From the NCBI RefSeq assembly GCF_001455965.1, contig NZ_LKKO01000021.1, positions 1-64,000 of the forward strand: a stretch of DNA of 64,000 bases. Direction: 5' to 3'. Shown in pieces: positions 30,976 through 41,239 of the stretch. Every line of letters begins with the position of its first letter. The stretch's first letter is position 1. The translations under genes and the position numbers were made by a program. Origin of the DNA: Methylobacterium sp. GXS13 (GTDB taxonomy: Bacteria; Pseudomonadota; Alphaproteobacteria; Rhizobiales; Beijerinckiaceae). Under the pieces are notes generated by a model. It was not told where the DNA came from and made no database searches. It saw only the letters and a program-made list of their open reading frames with translations.

Positions 30976-32553
30976 GGCCGTGTGAGAACACAGATCCATC
31001 AGGTTCAGGGCGAAGGTCCTGAGAGTGTCGCAGAGCGAAGGGGTGGCCTTCAGGCCCGGAGCGCCGCCATCAGCGAACCGACCCCGAAGATCTGGATCAT
31101 CCGCTTCATGTTGTAGGCCAGAACCTGCAGGCTCATCTCTGTTCTGAGCTTGGCCGAGATCCGGGTCAGGAGGTGGGTCGCTCCCATCCAGGCCTTCAGT
31201 GTGCCGAATGGGTGCTCGACGGTCTGGCGACGGATCTTCATCGCGTCCGGCATCCGGTCGAGCCGCGCCTGCATCGCGTCGAGGACGCCCGCATGCACCC
31301 AGCGTTTGACACGGCGCGTCTCCGCCGGCGTGCAGCAGGGCTTGAGCGCGCAATCGAGACAGGCCGTCAGGTTGCGGTAGTGGTCCATCTCGTCGCCCTC
31401 GGCCCGGCGATCGGACCGGGCCGGCCCCTTGGTCAGGTGCTGGCCGGCCGGACAGGTGTAGTGATCCTGTTCGGCGTCGTAGACGACGTCCTGGCCCGTG
31501 AAGAGGCCACGCTTGGCATAACCCGAGGTCAGGGTCTTTGGCACGCAGGGCAGCACGCCTGTGCCTTCGCAGGCCAGGACCTGCTCGCCGTTGAGGTAGC
31601 CCCGGTCGGCCAGCACCGTGAGCGTGTCGCATCCCGTCGCCGCCTGCGCCAGAAGCCCCATCGGCGCGAGTTGCGCCCGGTCGCTCCCGATGTTGGTCAC
31701 GTCGTGTGCCACGATCAGGTGATGCTCGGCATCCACGGCCACCTGGACGTTGTAGCCGACCATGCCGGTGCCCTTGCCGCGGGTCGCCATGGAGCGCGCA
31801 TCGGGATCGGTCAGCGAGACCTGGCCGTCAACTGCGGCCTCGACCTGCCGGCTTCGTGCCCGGAGAACCTGCATCAGCTCGCGCAGGCCCGCGATCTTCT
31901 GCCTGAGCCGCGTCGTGCGCGCCTCGGCGATGTCGCTCGGCTCGCGGTCGGCCCGGTCCAGCGTCGCAAGATAACGGCCGATGCTCGCCTCGACCTGCGC
32001 CAGGCGCGCCTCGACCTTGGCGGTGGTAAAGTTCGTGTCGCGGTTATTGACCGCCTTGAACTTGCTGCCGTCGATGGCGACGACGGCGTTGCTGAACAGG
32101 TTCAGCCGACGGCAAAGCACCACGAACTGTGCGCAGGCGGCCTGGATTGCCGGACCGTTATCCTTGCGGAAGTCGGTCAGCGTCTTGAAGTCGGGCATCA
32201 GCCGACCGGTCAGCCAGATCAGCTCAATGTTGCGCTGGCTCTCGCGTTCGAGGCGCCGGCTCGATGGGACGCGGTTGAGGTGGCCGTAGAGATAGATCTT
32301 GAGCAGGATCGCCGGATGGTCGGCGGGACGGCCCGTTGCCTCTGGAACGGCGCCCGCGAAGGGAAGCGTTGTCAGATCGAGCTCATCGACGAACACTTCG
32401 ACGAGGCGAACCGGATTGTCGCCGGTGATATAGTCGTCCAGGCAATCGGGAAGCAGCGTGATCTGCTGACGGTCCTCACCTGCGATGAAGCGCTTCATCC
32501 CGACCTTCGAGATCGGAATTTACTCTATCAGATCAGCACGTTTTCACACAGCC
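30976..32553 (-). mobile_element. IS1182-family insertion sequence
   Basis: The left end GGCCGTGTGAGAAC (30976-30989) and the right end GTTTTCACACAGCC (32540-32553) are inverted repeats with 12 of 14 bases matching. The element is about 1.58 kb and carries one intact transposase gene, so it may still be mobile. Confidence 0.75.
31050..32498 (-). CDS. IS1182-family transposase
   Basis: A 482-residue DDE transposase with no break in the frame. It opens MKRFIAGEDRQQITLLPDC, has AVVAIDGSKFKAVNN (first catalytic Asp), TLTVLADRGYLNGEQ (second Asp) and the C-terminal RRQTVEHPFGTLKAWMG (Glu), the usual IS1182 spacing. A cysteine-rich insertion (CLDCALKPCCTP) lies before the last motif. It moves the element framed by the inverted repeats. 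Confidence 0.92.
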   Translation of the reverse strand: MKRFIAGEDRQQITLLPDCLDDYITGDNPVRLVEVFVDELDLTTLPFAGAVPEATGRPADHPAILLKIYLYGHLNRVPSSRRLERESQRNIELIWLTGRLMPDFKTLTDFRKDNGPAIQAACAQFVVLCRRLNLFSNAVVAIDGSKFKAVNNRDTNFTTAKVEARLAQVEASIGRYLATLDRADREPSDIAEARTTRLRQKIAGLRELMQVLRARSRQVEAAVDGQVSLTDPDARSMATRGKGTGMVGYNVQVAVDAEHHLIVAHDVTNIGSDRAQLAPMGLLAQAATGCDTLTVLADRGYLNGEQVLACEGTGVLPCVPKTLTSGYAKRGLFTGQDVVYDAEQDHYTCPAGQHLTKGPARSDRRAEGDEMDHYRNLTACLDCALKPCCTPAETRRVKRWVHAGVLDAMQARLDRMPDAMKIRRQTVEHPFGTLKAWMGATHLLTRISAKLRTEMSLQVLAYNMKRMIQIFGVGSLMAALRA

Positions 32554-32869
32554 TGCACCCTTCTCGGACCTTCAGAAGGCCCGCATGCTGGCAATCTGAG
32601 CGGCTTTGAATGACCAAGGCTGTCCGAAAGCGGAATATCGACTTTCAGGTGAGCGGACAGTCGAAGCAGACATGATTTAATAGCTTGCACCTTAGCGTTT
32701 TTGCGCCGAGGTGGCGCTGCCGTGCATCACGGATTGGCAACCGGCAACTTAGAGATCGAGTCGTTTTGTGGCCAGTTCGACCCATGTCTCAACTGACGAA
32801 ATCCTTAAGGCGCCACATGTCAGATCACCCCGGAAATCGAGCTTGACGGTTCTCTAGTTTTATATCGTC
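32554..32869 (+). other. Spacer without a gene
   Basis: Contains GTCCGAAAGCGGA and GAGCGGACAG words of the dispersed repeat family (32625-32660) and nothing else I can name. The downstream end of the GlxA-type regulator lies at its right edge. Confidence 0.5.
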
Positions 32870-33856
32870 TCAACGTTCCGAGGATGGACTGCAGCCGAAA
32901 TGAGACTTGTAGATTCGTGAAAAATGGGCTGCGCTTGAAAAGCCGCAGGCCGTCGCGATCTCCCCGATCCGGAGGGGGCTCTGACGCAGCAGGCGGCGGC
33001 TATGAGCGAGGCGGATCGCTCGGTACTGGGCCGAGAAGCTCAGGCCCCGCTTGTCGAGGAAGAGGCGGTCGAGGTGACGTTCGCTAACGGAGGCGAGGCG
33101 GGCCATGGCGCGGCGGCCGAGCGGCGCCTCGACCGTCTTCTCCATGGTCTCGATGACGGCGAGCAGGGCTGGATGGTGGACCTCGTAACGCTCGGCCGTC
33201 GAGGCGCGCTGCGGGTCATCGGCGGCACCAACCGCCGTATGGAGGAACCAGTCCGAGACGCGGCGCGCGAACGCCGCCCCCATGCGCTCGGCGATCAGCG
33301 TGTAGGCCATGTCGAGGGGGGCGACGCCGCCGCCGCAGGTCAGGCGGTCGGCATCGGCGACGTAGCGCGCGCTCGTGAGGCGTACATCCGGAAACGCCTC
33401 GACGGTGGCGCCCGCGTACTCCCAATGAACGGTGAAAGCACGATCCGCCAGCAGGCCGGCCGCCGCCATCAGGTAGGGGCCGCCCGAGATGCCGCCGATA
33501 CGCACGCCGAACCGGGCCATGCGCCGCAAAGCTGCGTGGATCGCGGGGCTGTTCCAGCCGGTCGGCTCGCCGCCCGCGCAGATGAAGACCGTCTGCAGGT
33601 GACCACGCTCGCGCGGTAATTCCTCGCAGGGAATCTCCGCGCCCGAGGAGGACGCGACGGAGCCCTCCGTCTCCGCGAAGTAGCGCAGCCGGTAGAGGGC
33701 CCGGCCGGCGAGGTAATTGGCTGCCCGGAACGGCTCGCAGGCCGACGCGAACGACATCAGCGCAAAGCCCGGCACGAGGATGAAGCCGATCTCGTACGGA
33801 CGATCCCCCGGTGCGGAAGGGGTTTCGTCCGGCGTCGAGGCTTCAGATTGGCTCAT
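32870..33856 (-). CDS. GlxA family regulator (DJ-1/PfpI + AraC HTH)
   Basis: A 328-residue regulator. The N-terminal half (about 20-200) is a DJ-1/PfpI-type amidotransferase-like sensor (IGFILVPGFALMSFASACEPFRAANYL; GGISGGPYLMAAAGLL), without an obvious catalytic Cys nucleophile at the usual elbow (SGGP instead). The C-terminal half is an AraC-type double helix-turn-helix ending IATACGFSSAAHFSRIYKSHFG. GlxA-type proteins (for example GbdR, ArgR) often sense amino acids or methylated amines. It is divergent from the oxidase/ABC operon across 173 bp, so it most likely controls it. Confidence 0.88.
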   Translation of the reverse strand: MSQSEASTPDETPSAPGDRPYEIGFILVPGFALMSFASACEPFRAANYLAGRALYRLRYFAETEGSVASSSGAEIPCEELPRERGHLQTVFICAGGEPTGWNSPAIHAALRRMARFGVRIGGISGGPYLMAAAGLLADRAFTVHWEYAGATVEAFPDVRLTSARYVADADRLTCGGGVAPLDMAYTLIAERMGAAFARRVSDWFLHTAVGAADDPQRASTAERYEVHHPALLAVIETMEKTVEAPLGRRAMARLASVSERHLDRLFLDKRGLSFSAQYRAIRLAHSRRLLRQSPLRIGEIATACGFSSAAHFSRIYKSHFGCSPSSER

Positions 33857-34029
33857 GCGTGAAAGAAACCGTCTGCTGCGGTCAAGCGCAACGACCGGGG
33901 CGCGTCATTCTTGGGGACGCTTCCTCGTCCCGCTTGAGATCGCCCCCGGATGCCCGGTTCCACCGCCCTGCGCCTGTCGCCGCTGAAGACCGCGTCCCGT
34001 CGCCGGAGCGGTGCGCGGGGAGAGCGGCC

Positions 34030-35199
34030 ATGACGGGGCGGGTCGACGTCGCGGTCCTGGGCCTCGGGGCCATGGGCAGCGCCACCCTCTATCAGCTGGC
34101 CAAGCGCGGTGCCGCAGTGATCGGGCTCGACCGCTTCGCGCCGCCGCACGCGCTCGGGTCGAGCCATGGCGAGACCCGGATCACGCGCCAGGCCGTCGGC
34201 GAGGGGAGCGACTACGTCCCCTTCGTCACCGCCGCGCATCGGATCTGGCGGGACTTGGAAGCGGAAACGGGCGAGACCCTGCTGAACGCCTGCGGCGCTC
34301 TGGTCATGGCCCCCGGTCACGGTATCTCGTCCCACCACGGCAAGCCGGATTTCGTCGGCCGCTCGATCAGCGCCGCGCAAGGGGCCGGGATCGCGCACGA
34401 GGTGCTCGACGGGGCCGAGGTCGCCCGCCGCTTCCCGCAATTCCTGAATCTCGCCGGCGACGAGAAGGCCTATTACGAGCCGGGCGGCGGCACCGTGTTC
34501 CCGGAGCGCTGCATCGCGGCGCAACTCACCCGTGCGGCCGCCCTGGGGGCGGAGGTCCGGACCGGCTGCGAGGTCCTGGCGCTGCGGCAGGAGGGAGCCG
34601 GCGTCCGCATCGAGACGGCCGACGGCGTGATCCTGGCCGACCGCGCGGTGGTCGCGGCCGGCGCCTGGAGCGCTCCGCTCCTCGGCCGGCCGTTCGACCG
34701 GCTGCTGACGGTTCGGCGCCAGCTCCTGCACTGGTACGCCCTGGCAGACGAAGCCGCCTATGGGCCGCGCTCGCCCGTCTTCATCTGGATGTACGGGACG
34801 GGGGACACGGACTACCTCTACGGCTTCCCGCCCATGGCGGGGGAGCGCTCCATCAAGGTCGCCACCGAGCAGTACAGCACCGTCACCACCGCCGACGCGG
34901 TCGAGCGCCGCGTCGATCCGTCGGAATCCGACGCGATGTACCGGCTGCGGGTCGAGAACCGGCTGGCCGGCACCACCCCGGAGGTCGTGCGAACCGCCGC
35001 CTGCGTCTACACGGTGACCCCCGATCGCGGCTTCATCATCGACCGGCATCCCGAGATGGATCGGGTCCTCGTGGTCTCCGCCTGCTCGGGGCACGGCTTC
35101 AAGCATTCGGCGGGCATCGGCGAGGCCGTTGCCGCGGACCTCTCCGGGGGCGCCGGGCGACCCGACCTCACGCCGTTCGCGCTCGCACGCTTCGGTTGA
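34030..35199 (+). CDS. Monomeric sarcosine oxidase / N-methyl-amino-acid oxidase
   Basis: A 389-residue FAD enzyme of the MSOX/SolA family. The dinucleotide-binding motif is VAVLGLGAMGSATLYQLAKRG, then SSHGETRITRQA as in the family. The covalent-flavin cysteine is expected in CVYTVTPDRGF (MSOX: CMYTVTPD), followed by CSGHGFKHSAGIGE. It oxidises the N-methyl group of sarcosine, N-methyltryptophan or similar, giving formaldehyde, hydrogen peroxide and the free amino acid. The ATG at 34030 is chosen because the Rossmann motif begins nine residues later. The next four genes are an amino-acid ABC importer, which suggests uptake and demethylation of one substrate. Confidence 0.9.
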   Translation: MTGRVDVAVLGLGAMGSATLYQLAKRGAAVIGLDRFAPPHALGSSHGETRITRQAVGEGSDYVPFVTAAHRIWRDLEAETGETLLNACGALVMAPGHGISSHHGKPDFVGRSISAAQGAGIAHEVLDGAEVARRFPQFLNLAGDEKAYYEPGGGTVFPERCIAAQLTRAAALGAEVRTGCEVLALRQEGAGVRIETADGVILADRAVVAAGAWSAPLLGRPFDRLLTVRRQLLHWYALADEAAYGPRSPVFIWMYGTGDTDYLYGFPPMAGERSIKVATEQYSTVTTADAVERRVDPSESDAMYRLRVENRLAGTTPEVVRTAACVYTVTPDRGFIIDRHPEMDRVLVVSACSGHGFKHSAGIGEAVAADLSGGAGRPDLTPFALARFG

Positions 35200-35270
35200 T
35201 CCGCCGGCCGATGGCTCGTGGATTGCTAGAAACCATGCCAAGATCAGATCATCCGCGCAGGACCGAGCCG

Positions 35271-36104
35271 ATGCGACACACGATCCGCACCTTCCTGACC
35301 CTCGGTGCCCTGGCGGTGGCCTCGGCCCTCGCGGTGCCCGGCCAAGCGTCGGCCGCGGACGGCGTCGACGCGATCAAGCAGCGCGGGACGCTGATCGTCG
35401 GCGTGAAGGCCGACTACAAGCCCTTCGGGTTCCGGGATCCGAGCGGTACGATCATCGGGCTTGAGCCCGATCTCGCCGCCGACCTCGCCAAGCGCCTGGG
35501 CGTGAAGCTCGAACTCGTGCCGGTGGTCTCGGCCAACCGGATCGAGTTCCTCCAGCAGGGCAAGGTCGATCTTCTGATCGCCACGCTCTCGGACAAGCCG
35601 GAGCGCCGCCGGGTCGTGCAGGCCATCGACCCGCAATACTATTCCGATTTCGTCAACGTGCTGCTGCCCAAGACCTCCGGCATCACCGACTGGGCCCAGC
35701 TGAAGGGCAAGCCGCTCTGCGCGACCTCGGGGGCTTGGTACAACAAGGACGTCGCCCGCACCTACGGGGCGGAGATCGTCGCCTTCGACGGCTCCGAGAA
35801 GCCGCTCTTCGCGCTCAAGCAGGGCAACTGCCTCGGCTACGTCTACGACCAGAGCATGCTCCAGGGTAAGCTGCTCGACGACGACTGGAAGTCCGGCTAC
35901 GCCCTGCCCCTCAAGGGGATCCTCGACGCGCCGTGGATAATGGCGGTCGCGCAGGGCAACACCACGCTCCAGACGATGGTCGAGGCCGCAACCAAGGACT
36001 GGATGAAGACCGGCTTCGTCGTCGCCGGCGAGCGGAAGTGGGGCATCGAGCCCACCGCCTACTCGAAGGCGATGCACGAGAAGTACAAGAACGCGACCAA
36101 CTGA
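35271..36104 (+). CDS. Amino-acid ABC transporter, periplasmic binding protein
   Basis: A 277-residue family 3 solute-binding protein with a signal peptide (TFLTLGALAVASALAVPGQASA). The mature start is IKQRGTLIVGVKADYKPFGFRD, then LEPDLAADLAKRLGVKLELVPV and GKVDLLIATLSDKPERR, the usual polar-amino-acid binding lobe. It captures the substrate in the periplasm for the permeases downstream. The exact amino acid cannot be read; the oxidase upstream suggests an N-methylated one. An ATG at 35235 is in frame but would bury the signal peptide. Confidence 0.88.
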   Translation: MRHTIRTFLTLGALAVASALAVPGQASAADGVDAIKQRGTLIVGVKADYKPFGFRDPSGTIIGLEPDLAADLAKRLGVKLELVPVVSANRIEFLQQGKVDLLIATLSDKPERRRVVQAIDPQYYSDFVNVLLPKTSGITDWAQLKGKPLCATSGAWYNKDVARTYGAEIVAFDGSEKPLFALKQGNCLGYVYDQSMLQGKLLDDDWKSGYALPLKGILDAPWIMAVAQGNTTLQTMVEAATKDWMKTGFVVAGERKWGIEPTAYSKAMHEKYKNATN

Positions 36105-36141
36105 TGCGCGTGCGTTCGACGAGCTGGGACGTCCGTCCGCG

Positions 36142-36891
36142 ATGATCGAGGCGGTCCAGGCGTGGTTCCAGCGTCTCTACGAGACGACGGGCTTCAATTT
36201 CACGATCTTCTACGACCCGTATGACTGGGACCGCTACGTCGCCGGCCTGCGGATGACGCTGCTGCTCGGGATCAGCACGATCCTGATCAGCCTCGTGATC
36301 GGCGCGGTCGGGGCGCTCCTGCAAAGCGGGCCGTCGCGCCTCCTGCGGGGGCTGGTCAACGGCTTCGTCGTCGTGTTCCGCAACACGCCGCCGCTGGTGC
36401 AGATCTTCTTCTTCTATTTCGGCCTCGGCACGCTCCTGCCGGACGTGCGCTCGGCCGACGGCCTGCGCACGCCGATCCTCGACAACGTGCAATGGGCGAT
36501 CCTATCCCTGTCCCTGTTCGCGGGGGCGTTCAACGTCGAGATCTTCCGCTCCGGCATCGAGGCCGTGCCCAGGACCACCGTCGAGGCGGCCGAGGCGCTC
36601 GGCTACACCCGGTTCAAGGCCTACCGCCACGTCGTCCTGCCGCTGGCGCTCCGCGTCTGCCTGCCGGCGCTGAACAACAACCTGATCAACCTCCTGAAGA
36701 CCACGACACTCGCCTACGCGATCGCGGTTCCCGAGACGCTCTACGCGGTCAAGCAGATCTGGTCGGAATCGCAGAACGTCCTCGAGATGATGCTCGTGCT
36801 GCTGGCGACCTACGCGGTCCTGGTCGGGGTGCTCGTGTGGATCATGCACCGCTGGGAGCGCGCGCTGCGCATCCCCGGATACGGCCGATGA
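36142..36891 (+). CDS. Amino-acid ABC transporter permease 1 (HisM type)
   Basis: A 249-residue inner-membrane permease with about five membrane segments (GLRMTLLLGISTILISLVIG and others). FRNTPPLVQIFFFYFGLG is the polar-amino-acid permease signature. The EAA loop that docks the ATPase is EAAEALGYTRFKAYRHVVLP. It starts 37 bp after the binding protein and its stop overlaps the second permease start (ATGA). Confidence 0.9.
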   Translation: MIEAVQAWFQRLYETTGFNFTIFYDPYDWDRYVAGLRMTLLLGISTILISLVIGAVGALLQSGPSRLLRGLVNGFVVVFRNTPPLVQIFFFYFGLGTLLPDVRSADGLRTPILDNVQWAILSLSLFAGAFNVEIFRSGIEAVPRTTVEAAEALGYTRFKAYRHVVLPLALRVCLPALNNNLINLLKTTTLAYAIAVPETLYAVKQIWSESQNVLEMMLVLLATYAVLVGVLVWIMHRWERALRIPGYGR

Positions 36892-37751
36892 GCGCTTCGG
36901 ATCGCAAAGGCCCGCGCTCGGAAGGCTGGCCCGGCGATCTGCCGGTCCTGCTGCCGTTCGCGATTCCCGAGAACGCGCCGCCGGCGCGCCTGCGCCCCGT
37001 CCATGGCTGGCTGCTCTGCGGCCTTGCCGTCGTCGCCCTGCCGGCTTGGGCGCAGGCCGGGACCGCCGCCCTGTCCCCGCTGGACGTGGTCGTCAAATGG
37101 GCGCCGCTCCTGCTCACGGGCTTCGCCTTCAACGTCGCGATCTCTCTCATGGCGATGGCGATCGGCACGGTGGCCGGCATCGGGCTCGGGCTGGCGATGC
37201 TGGCCGAGGGCCGAGTGCTTCCGCGCATCGCGTGGTCCGCCACGCAGGTGTTCCGCAACGTGCCCTGGCTGGTGCTGCTGTTCTTCGTGATGTTCCTGGT
37301 GCCGTTCCAGGTCACGGTGTTCGGGATCCGCGTGCCGCTGCCGGACTGGCTGAAGGCGACGTTCGGCTTCAGCCTGCCGGTGATGGCCAACGTCGCCGAG
37401 ATCGTGCGCGGCGCGGTGCGCTCGGTGCCGAACACGCAATGGGAGGCGGCCGAATCCCTGGCCTTCACCCGGCGGCAGACGCTATGGCGCATCATCCTGC
37501 CGCAATGCACGAAGCGCATGCTGCCGCCCTGGATGAACGTCTATGCGCTCATCGCGATGGCGACCGTGCAGGCGTCGATCGTCGGGGTTACCGAGATGCT
37601 GACCCTGACAGCGCAGGTGCACGCCGCCGAGGGCGGGCGCCCCGAGCTGTTCGCCCCGCTCTACGGCTTCGCCCTGCTCTGCTTCTTCCTCTACTGCTAC
37701 CCGATCGACCGGCTGACCGCCGGCCTGGAACGCCGCTTCGAGACCCGCTGA
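36888..37751 (+). CDS. Amino-acid ABC transporter permease 2
   Basis: A 287-residue permease partner with a longer N terminus (about 55 extra residues before the first conserved segment, including one hydrophobic stretch WLLCGLAVVALPAWA). FRNVPWLVLLFFVMFLVPF and the EAA loop EAAESLAFTRRQTLWRIILP are present. It forms the heterodimeric channel with permease 1, from which it is translationally coupled by a four-base overlap. Confidence 0.9.
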   Translation: MSASDRKGPRSEGWPGDLPVLLPFAIPENAPPARLRPVHGWLLCGLAVVALPAWAQAGTAALSPLDVVVKWAPLLLTGFAFNVAISLMAMAIGTVAGIGLGLAMLAEGRVLPRIAWSATQVFRNVPWLVLLFFVMFLVPFQVTVFGIRVPLPDWLKATFGFSLPVMANVAEIVRGAVRSVPNTQWEAAESLAFTRRQTLWRIILPQCTKRMLPPWMNVYALIAMATVQASIVGVTEMLTLTAQVHAAEGGRPELFAPLYGFALLCFFLYCYPIDRLTAGLERRFETR

Positions 37752-37756
37752 GCAGG

Positions 37757-38533
<777 letters not shown>

Positions 38534-38850
38534 CACTCCTTTTGCGAATGGCCCAGCATCGCGGTCTTGATGTCGAATGTCCGGTATAGAGGAGCGTTCG
38601 TGCCTCATTGAATGACCGGGTTGGGCGCCAAGCCGAACGTCCGGTCTTGCGCGCGATGGCGCTCCGACGTGACGTGGTCTGGCCGTAAGCGGAATGGCCG
38701 CTTCGGAGCAGACCCGCCGGAAAAGCGGACGGCCTGCTACCGACCCAACCCAGTCATGCAGACGGCTGTCGGCGCTCCCCGAAAGGAGACATCCGTCGGT
38801 CATCAGGCCACCTCGGCTCGGGGTGGTTTGCAGACCTCATCAGCTCCGAC
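38534..38850 (+). other. Repeat-rich spacer
   Basis: No gene is seen. It is dense in dispersed-repeat words: AATGTCCGGT near 38577, AACGTCCGGT near 38636, the palindrome AAGCGGAATGGCCGCTT near 38687, and the longer unit listed separately. Confidence 0.55.
38723..38763 (+). repeat. Dispersed intergenic repeat, copy 2
   Basis: AAGCGGAC followed 14 bases later by ACCCAACCCAGTCAT. The same layout occurs at 39417-39461 and, inverted, at 30891-30921. Confidence 0.65.
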
Positions 38851-39330
38851 ATGATCGGCGGCATGATGGACTGGATCGAGCACTTCCGAGCAGCAGCGAA
38901 AGGGCTGGTCGTCGCTCACGTTTGGCGAGGCTACGGCTCGGCCCTCTTCGTCGAGTTTGGCGCACTCACGCCCACAACCCGTATGCTTAAAGACGGTAGG
39001 CCCAGCGCGCCCTCGGGTGAGATCGGTCTGATGATCGAGGCCGACTGGCGTATCGAGAACGCGTGCACCATCGTGTGCGGCAGTGGCAGCGATGAGGAAT
39101 TCTGGGAGCCGACGCTCGCCAGTCTCATCGGCAAGCACGTCGTCAACGTAGAGACGTTCGGGCGTTTGCCCGAGATCTTGGTCTCGCTCTCGGATGGCTT
39201 CCACGTTGCGTCGTTCTCGACCCTGGATGGCGATCCCGGGTGGACATTGTTTGACCGGCGAAGCACCGCACCGATCACGGTCCATTGTCGGGCTGGCGCG
39301 ATCATCGAGGAGCAAGCAAGTCCTGCTTAG
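38851..39330 (+). CDS. Conserved-looking hypothetical protein, 159 aa
   Basis: I do not recognise this family. The frame is 159 residues, soluble, acidic, rich in beta-strand patterns and tryptophan (MDWIEHFRAAAKG, VWRGYGSALFVEFG, EADWRIENACTIVCGSGSDEEFW, FGRLPEILVSLSDGF). No signal peptide or membrane segment is present. The regular alternation and the ends in WTLFDRRS are typical of small house-keeping or immunity-like proteins with no enzyme motif. It stands alone between two copies of the dispersed repeat, with no obvious operon partner. The start may be ATG 38851, 38863 or 38866. Confidence 0.6.
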   Translation: MIGGMMDWIEHFRAAAKGLVVAHVWRGYGSALFVEFGALTPTTRMLKDGRPSAPSGEIGLMIEADWRIENACTIVCGSGSDEEFWEPTLASLIGKHVVNVETFGRLPEILVSLSDGFHVASFSTLDGDPGWTLFDRRSTAPITVHCRAGAIIEEQASPA

Positions 39331-39642
39331 GGTGTCTTGCAGGCCCTAAGCGCGGGTCCGCAGTGGGTCGAGAGAGGGCGCGACGGCAACGTCCACTTCA
39401 TCGCTAAGCCGTCCAGAAGCGGACAGGCGGAAATCCACCCAACCCAGTCATTCACAAACCCTACTGATGGGGCTGGAACTGGCCGATAACTGAAGTTCCG
39501 CTTTGGGAAAGTCGCGCCGGTGAAGCGGACGTACCCAGCTCCCTCAAGGGCACACTTACCAATTACAGCTTTGGTTACAGATCGCGGGCGTCCGACATGG
39601 CCTCGCATCAGTCGAGAACGCTAAGGCCGTGCAAGATCGGTA
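39331..39642 (+). other. Spacer with dispersed repeat copy 3
   Basis: A 312-bp stretch without a gene; the repeat at 39417-39461 and further words (GTTCCGCTTTGGG, GAAGCGGACGT) around 39495-39536 fill most of it. Confidence 0.5.
39417..39461 (+). repeat. Dispersed intergenic repeat, copy 3
   Basis: AAGCGGACAGGCGGAAATCC followed by ACCCAACCCAGTCATTCAC. Shares CCAACCCAGTCAT with copy 2 and GAAATCCACCCAACCCAG (one mismatch) with the inverted copy at 30891-30921. Confidence 0.7.
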
Positions 39643-41226
39643 TCAGACCGCGGGGGATATGGCCGACGCCGGTACCGGCCTCCTATCCATGACCGAGACC
39701 ACGAAGGCCGTGAGGAACGCCAGCGGCATCGTGACGATGGTCGGGGGATCGAGCGGGAAGATCGGGGCAGCGTTACCGAGCACCTTCACCCAGACCGGTG
39801 GCCCGAGGACTGTGAGCGCGACGGCGCCGACGAGGCCGATCACGCCGCCGGCGATCGCCCCCCGGGTCGTCAGCCCGCCCCAGTACAGCGCCAGGATCAG
39901 AAGCGGCAGGGTCGAGCTACAGCTCACCGCATAGGCGAGGCTGATCATGTAGGCGACGTTCTGGGTCTGAAAGGCGATGCCGAGCAGCACCGACAGAATG
40001 CCGAGGCCGACGGTGGCGAGCCGCGAGGCCCGGATCTCGCTGCGCTCCGTCGCCCGGCCCCGGCCAATGATGCGGGCGTAGAGGTCGTGCGAGACCGCCG
40101 AGGCGCCCGTCAGCGTCAGCCCCGCGACCACCGCCAGGATCGTGGCGAAGGCCACGGCGGAGACGAGGCCCATGAGCGTGTCGCCGCCCAGCGCGTGGGA
40201 TAGATGAACGGTGGCCATGTTGCCGCCACCACGGATAGCGCCCTTGGCGTCGAGATAGGCCGGATCTCCGCCGATGATGGCCAGCGCTCCGAACCCGATC
40301 ACGAAGATGAGCGCGAAGAAACCACTCTGGCACATCACGGCCCAGAAGACCGATACCCTGGCCGCACGGGTGTCCGGGACGGTGAAGAAGCGCATCAGGA
40401 CGTGCGGAAGGCCCGCCGCCCCAAGCATCAGTGTCATGCCGAGTGAGACCGATTGCCAGACGCTCCCCGAATAGACTTGCGGCATCATGATCGCAGCGTG
40501 CCTTGGATGCACTGCGATGGCCCGGGCGACGAGGGTATTATAGTCGAAGCCGAACTTGGCCAGGACGAGCAGCGAGATCGCGATGCCAGCCGTGAGCAGC
40601 AGCGCCGCCTTGACGATCTGAACCCAGGTCGTCGCCACCATGCCGCCGAACATCACGTAGCAGATCATCAGCGCGCCCACGAGGATCTGCGCATAGAGAT
40701 AATCGAGCCCGAACAGCAGCCGGATCAACTGGCCCGCCCCGACCATCTGGGCGATGAGGTAGAACATCACGATGATGAGGGTCGCGATCGCGGTGAAGAT
40801 GCGGATCGGTGTCTCCGACAAGCGCGTCGCCAGGACATCGGCCACCGTGTAGCGCCCGAGCTTCCGCAGCCGCTCGGCTACCAGGAAGACGACGAAGGGC
40901 AGGCCGGTCGCGTAGCCGACGGCGAAGATCAGGCCGTCGAAGCCGGAGGAACAGATCAGACCGGCAAGCCCGAGGAGCGCGCCGGCCGAGATCATGTCGC
41001 CGGCCAGGGCGATGCCGTTCTGGAAGCCGGAGATCTGACCGCCCGCGGCATAGAACTGATCGGCCGAATGGGCGCGCCGCGCCGCCCAGTAGGTGATTCC
41101 CAACGTTACGAGAACAATGCCGACAAACATTCCGATCGCTGCGGTGTTGAGGCCGCCGCTTTCGGCCGCGCGCGCCGGGGCGGTGGCGCTCAGGAGCAGT
41201 GAGACGGCAAGAATGGACCTTCGCAT
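39643..41226 (-). CDS. actP: Sodium/solute symporter, ActP-like (acetate)
   Basis: A 527-residue SSS-family symporter with 13 predicted membrane helices and an N-terminal signal-like segment (SILAVSLLLSATAPARAAE) as in ActP. Family motifs include YWAARRAHSADQFYAAGGQI, NGIALAGDMISAGALLG and AAGLPHVLMRFFTVPD. It would import acetate or a similar short carboxylate with sodium. GAGGAGG lies before the ATG. It follows a DUF485 gene by 13 bp, the yjcH-actP arrangement. Specificity beyond small monocarboxylates cannot be read. Confidence 0.87.
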   Translation of the reverse strand: MRRSILAVSLLLSATAPARAAESGGLNTAAIGMFVGIVLVTLGITYWAARRAHSADQFYAAGGQISGFQNGIALAGDMISAGALLGLAGLICSSGFDGLIFAVGYATGLPFVVFLVAERLRKLGRYTVADVLATRLSETPIRIFTAIATLIIVMFYLIAQMVGAGQLIRLLFGLDYLYAQILVGALMICYVMFGGMVATTWVQIVKAALLLTAGIAISLLVLAKFGFDYNTLVARAIAVHPRHAAIMMPQVYSGSVWQSVSLGMTLMLGAAGLPHVLMRFFTVPDTRAARVSVFWAVMCQSGFFALIFVIGFGALAIIGGDPAYLDAKGAIRGGGNMATVHLSHALGGDTLMGLVSAVAFATILAVVAGLTLTGASAVSHDLYARIIGRGRATERSEIRASRLATVGLGILSVLLGIAFQTQNVAYMISLAYAVSCSSTLPLLILALYWGGLTTRGAIAGGVIGLVGAVALTVLGPPVWVKVLGNAAPIFPLDPPTIVTMPLAFLTAFVVSVMDRRPVPASAISPAV

Positions 41227-41239
41227 GGTGTCTGCCTCC

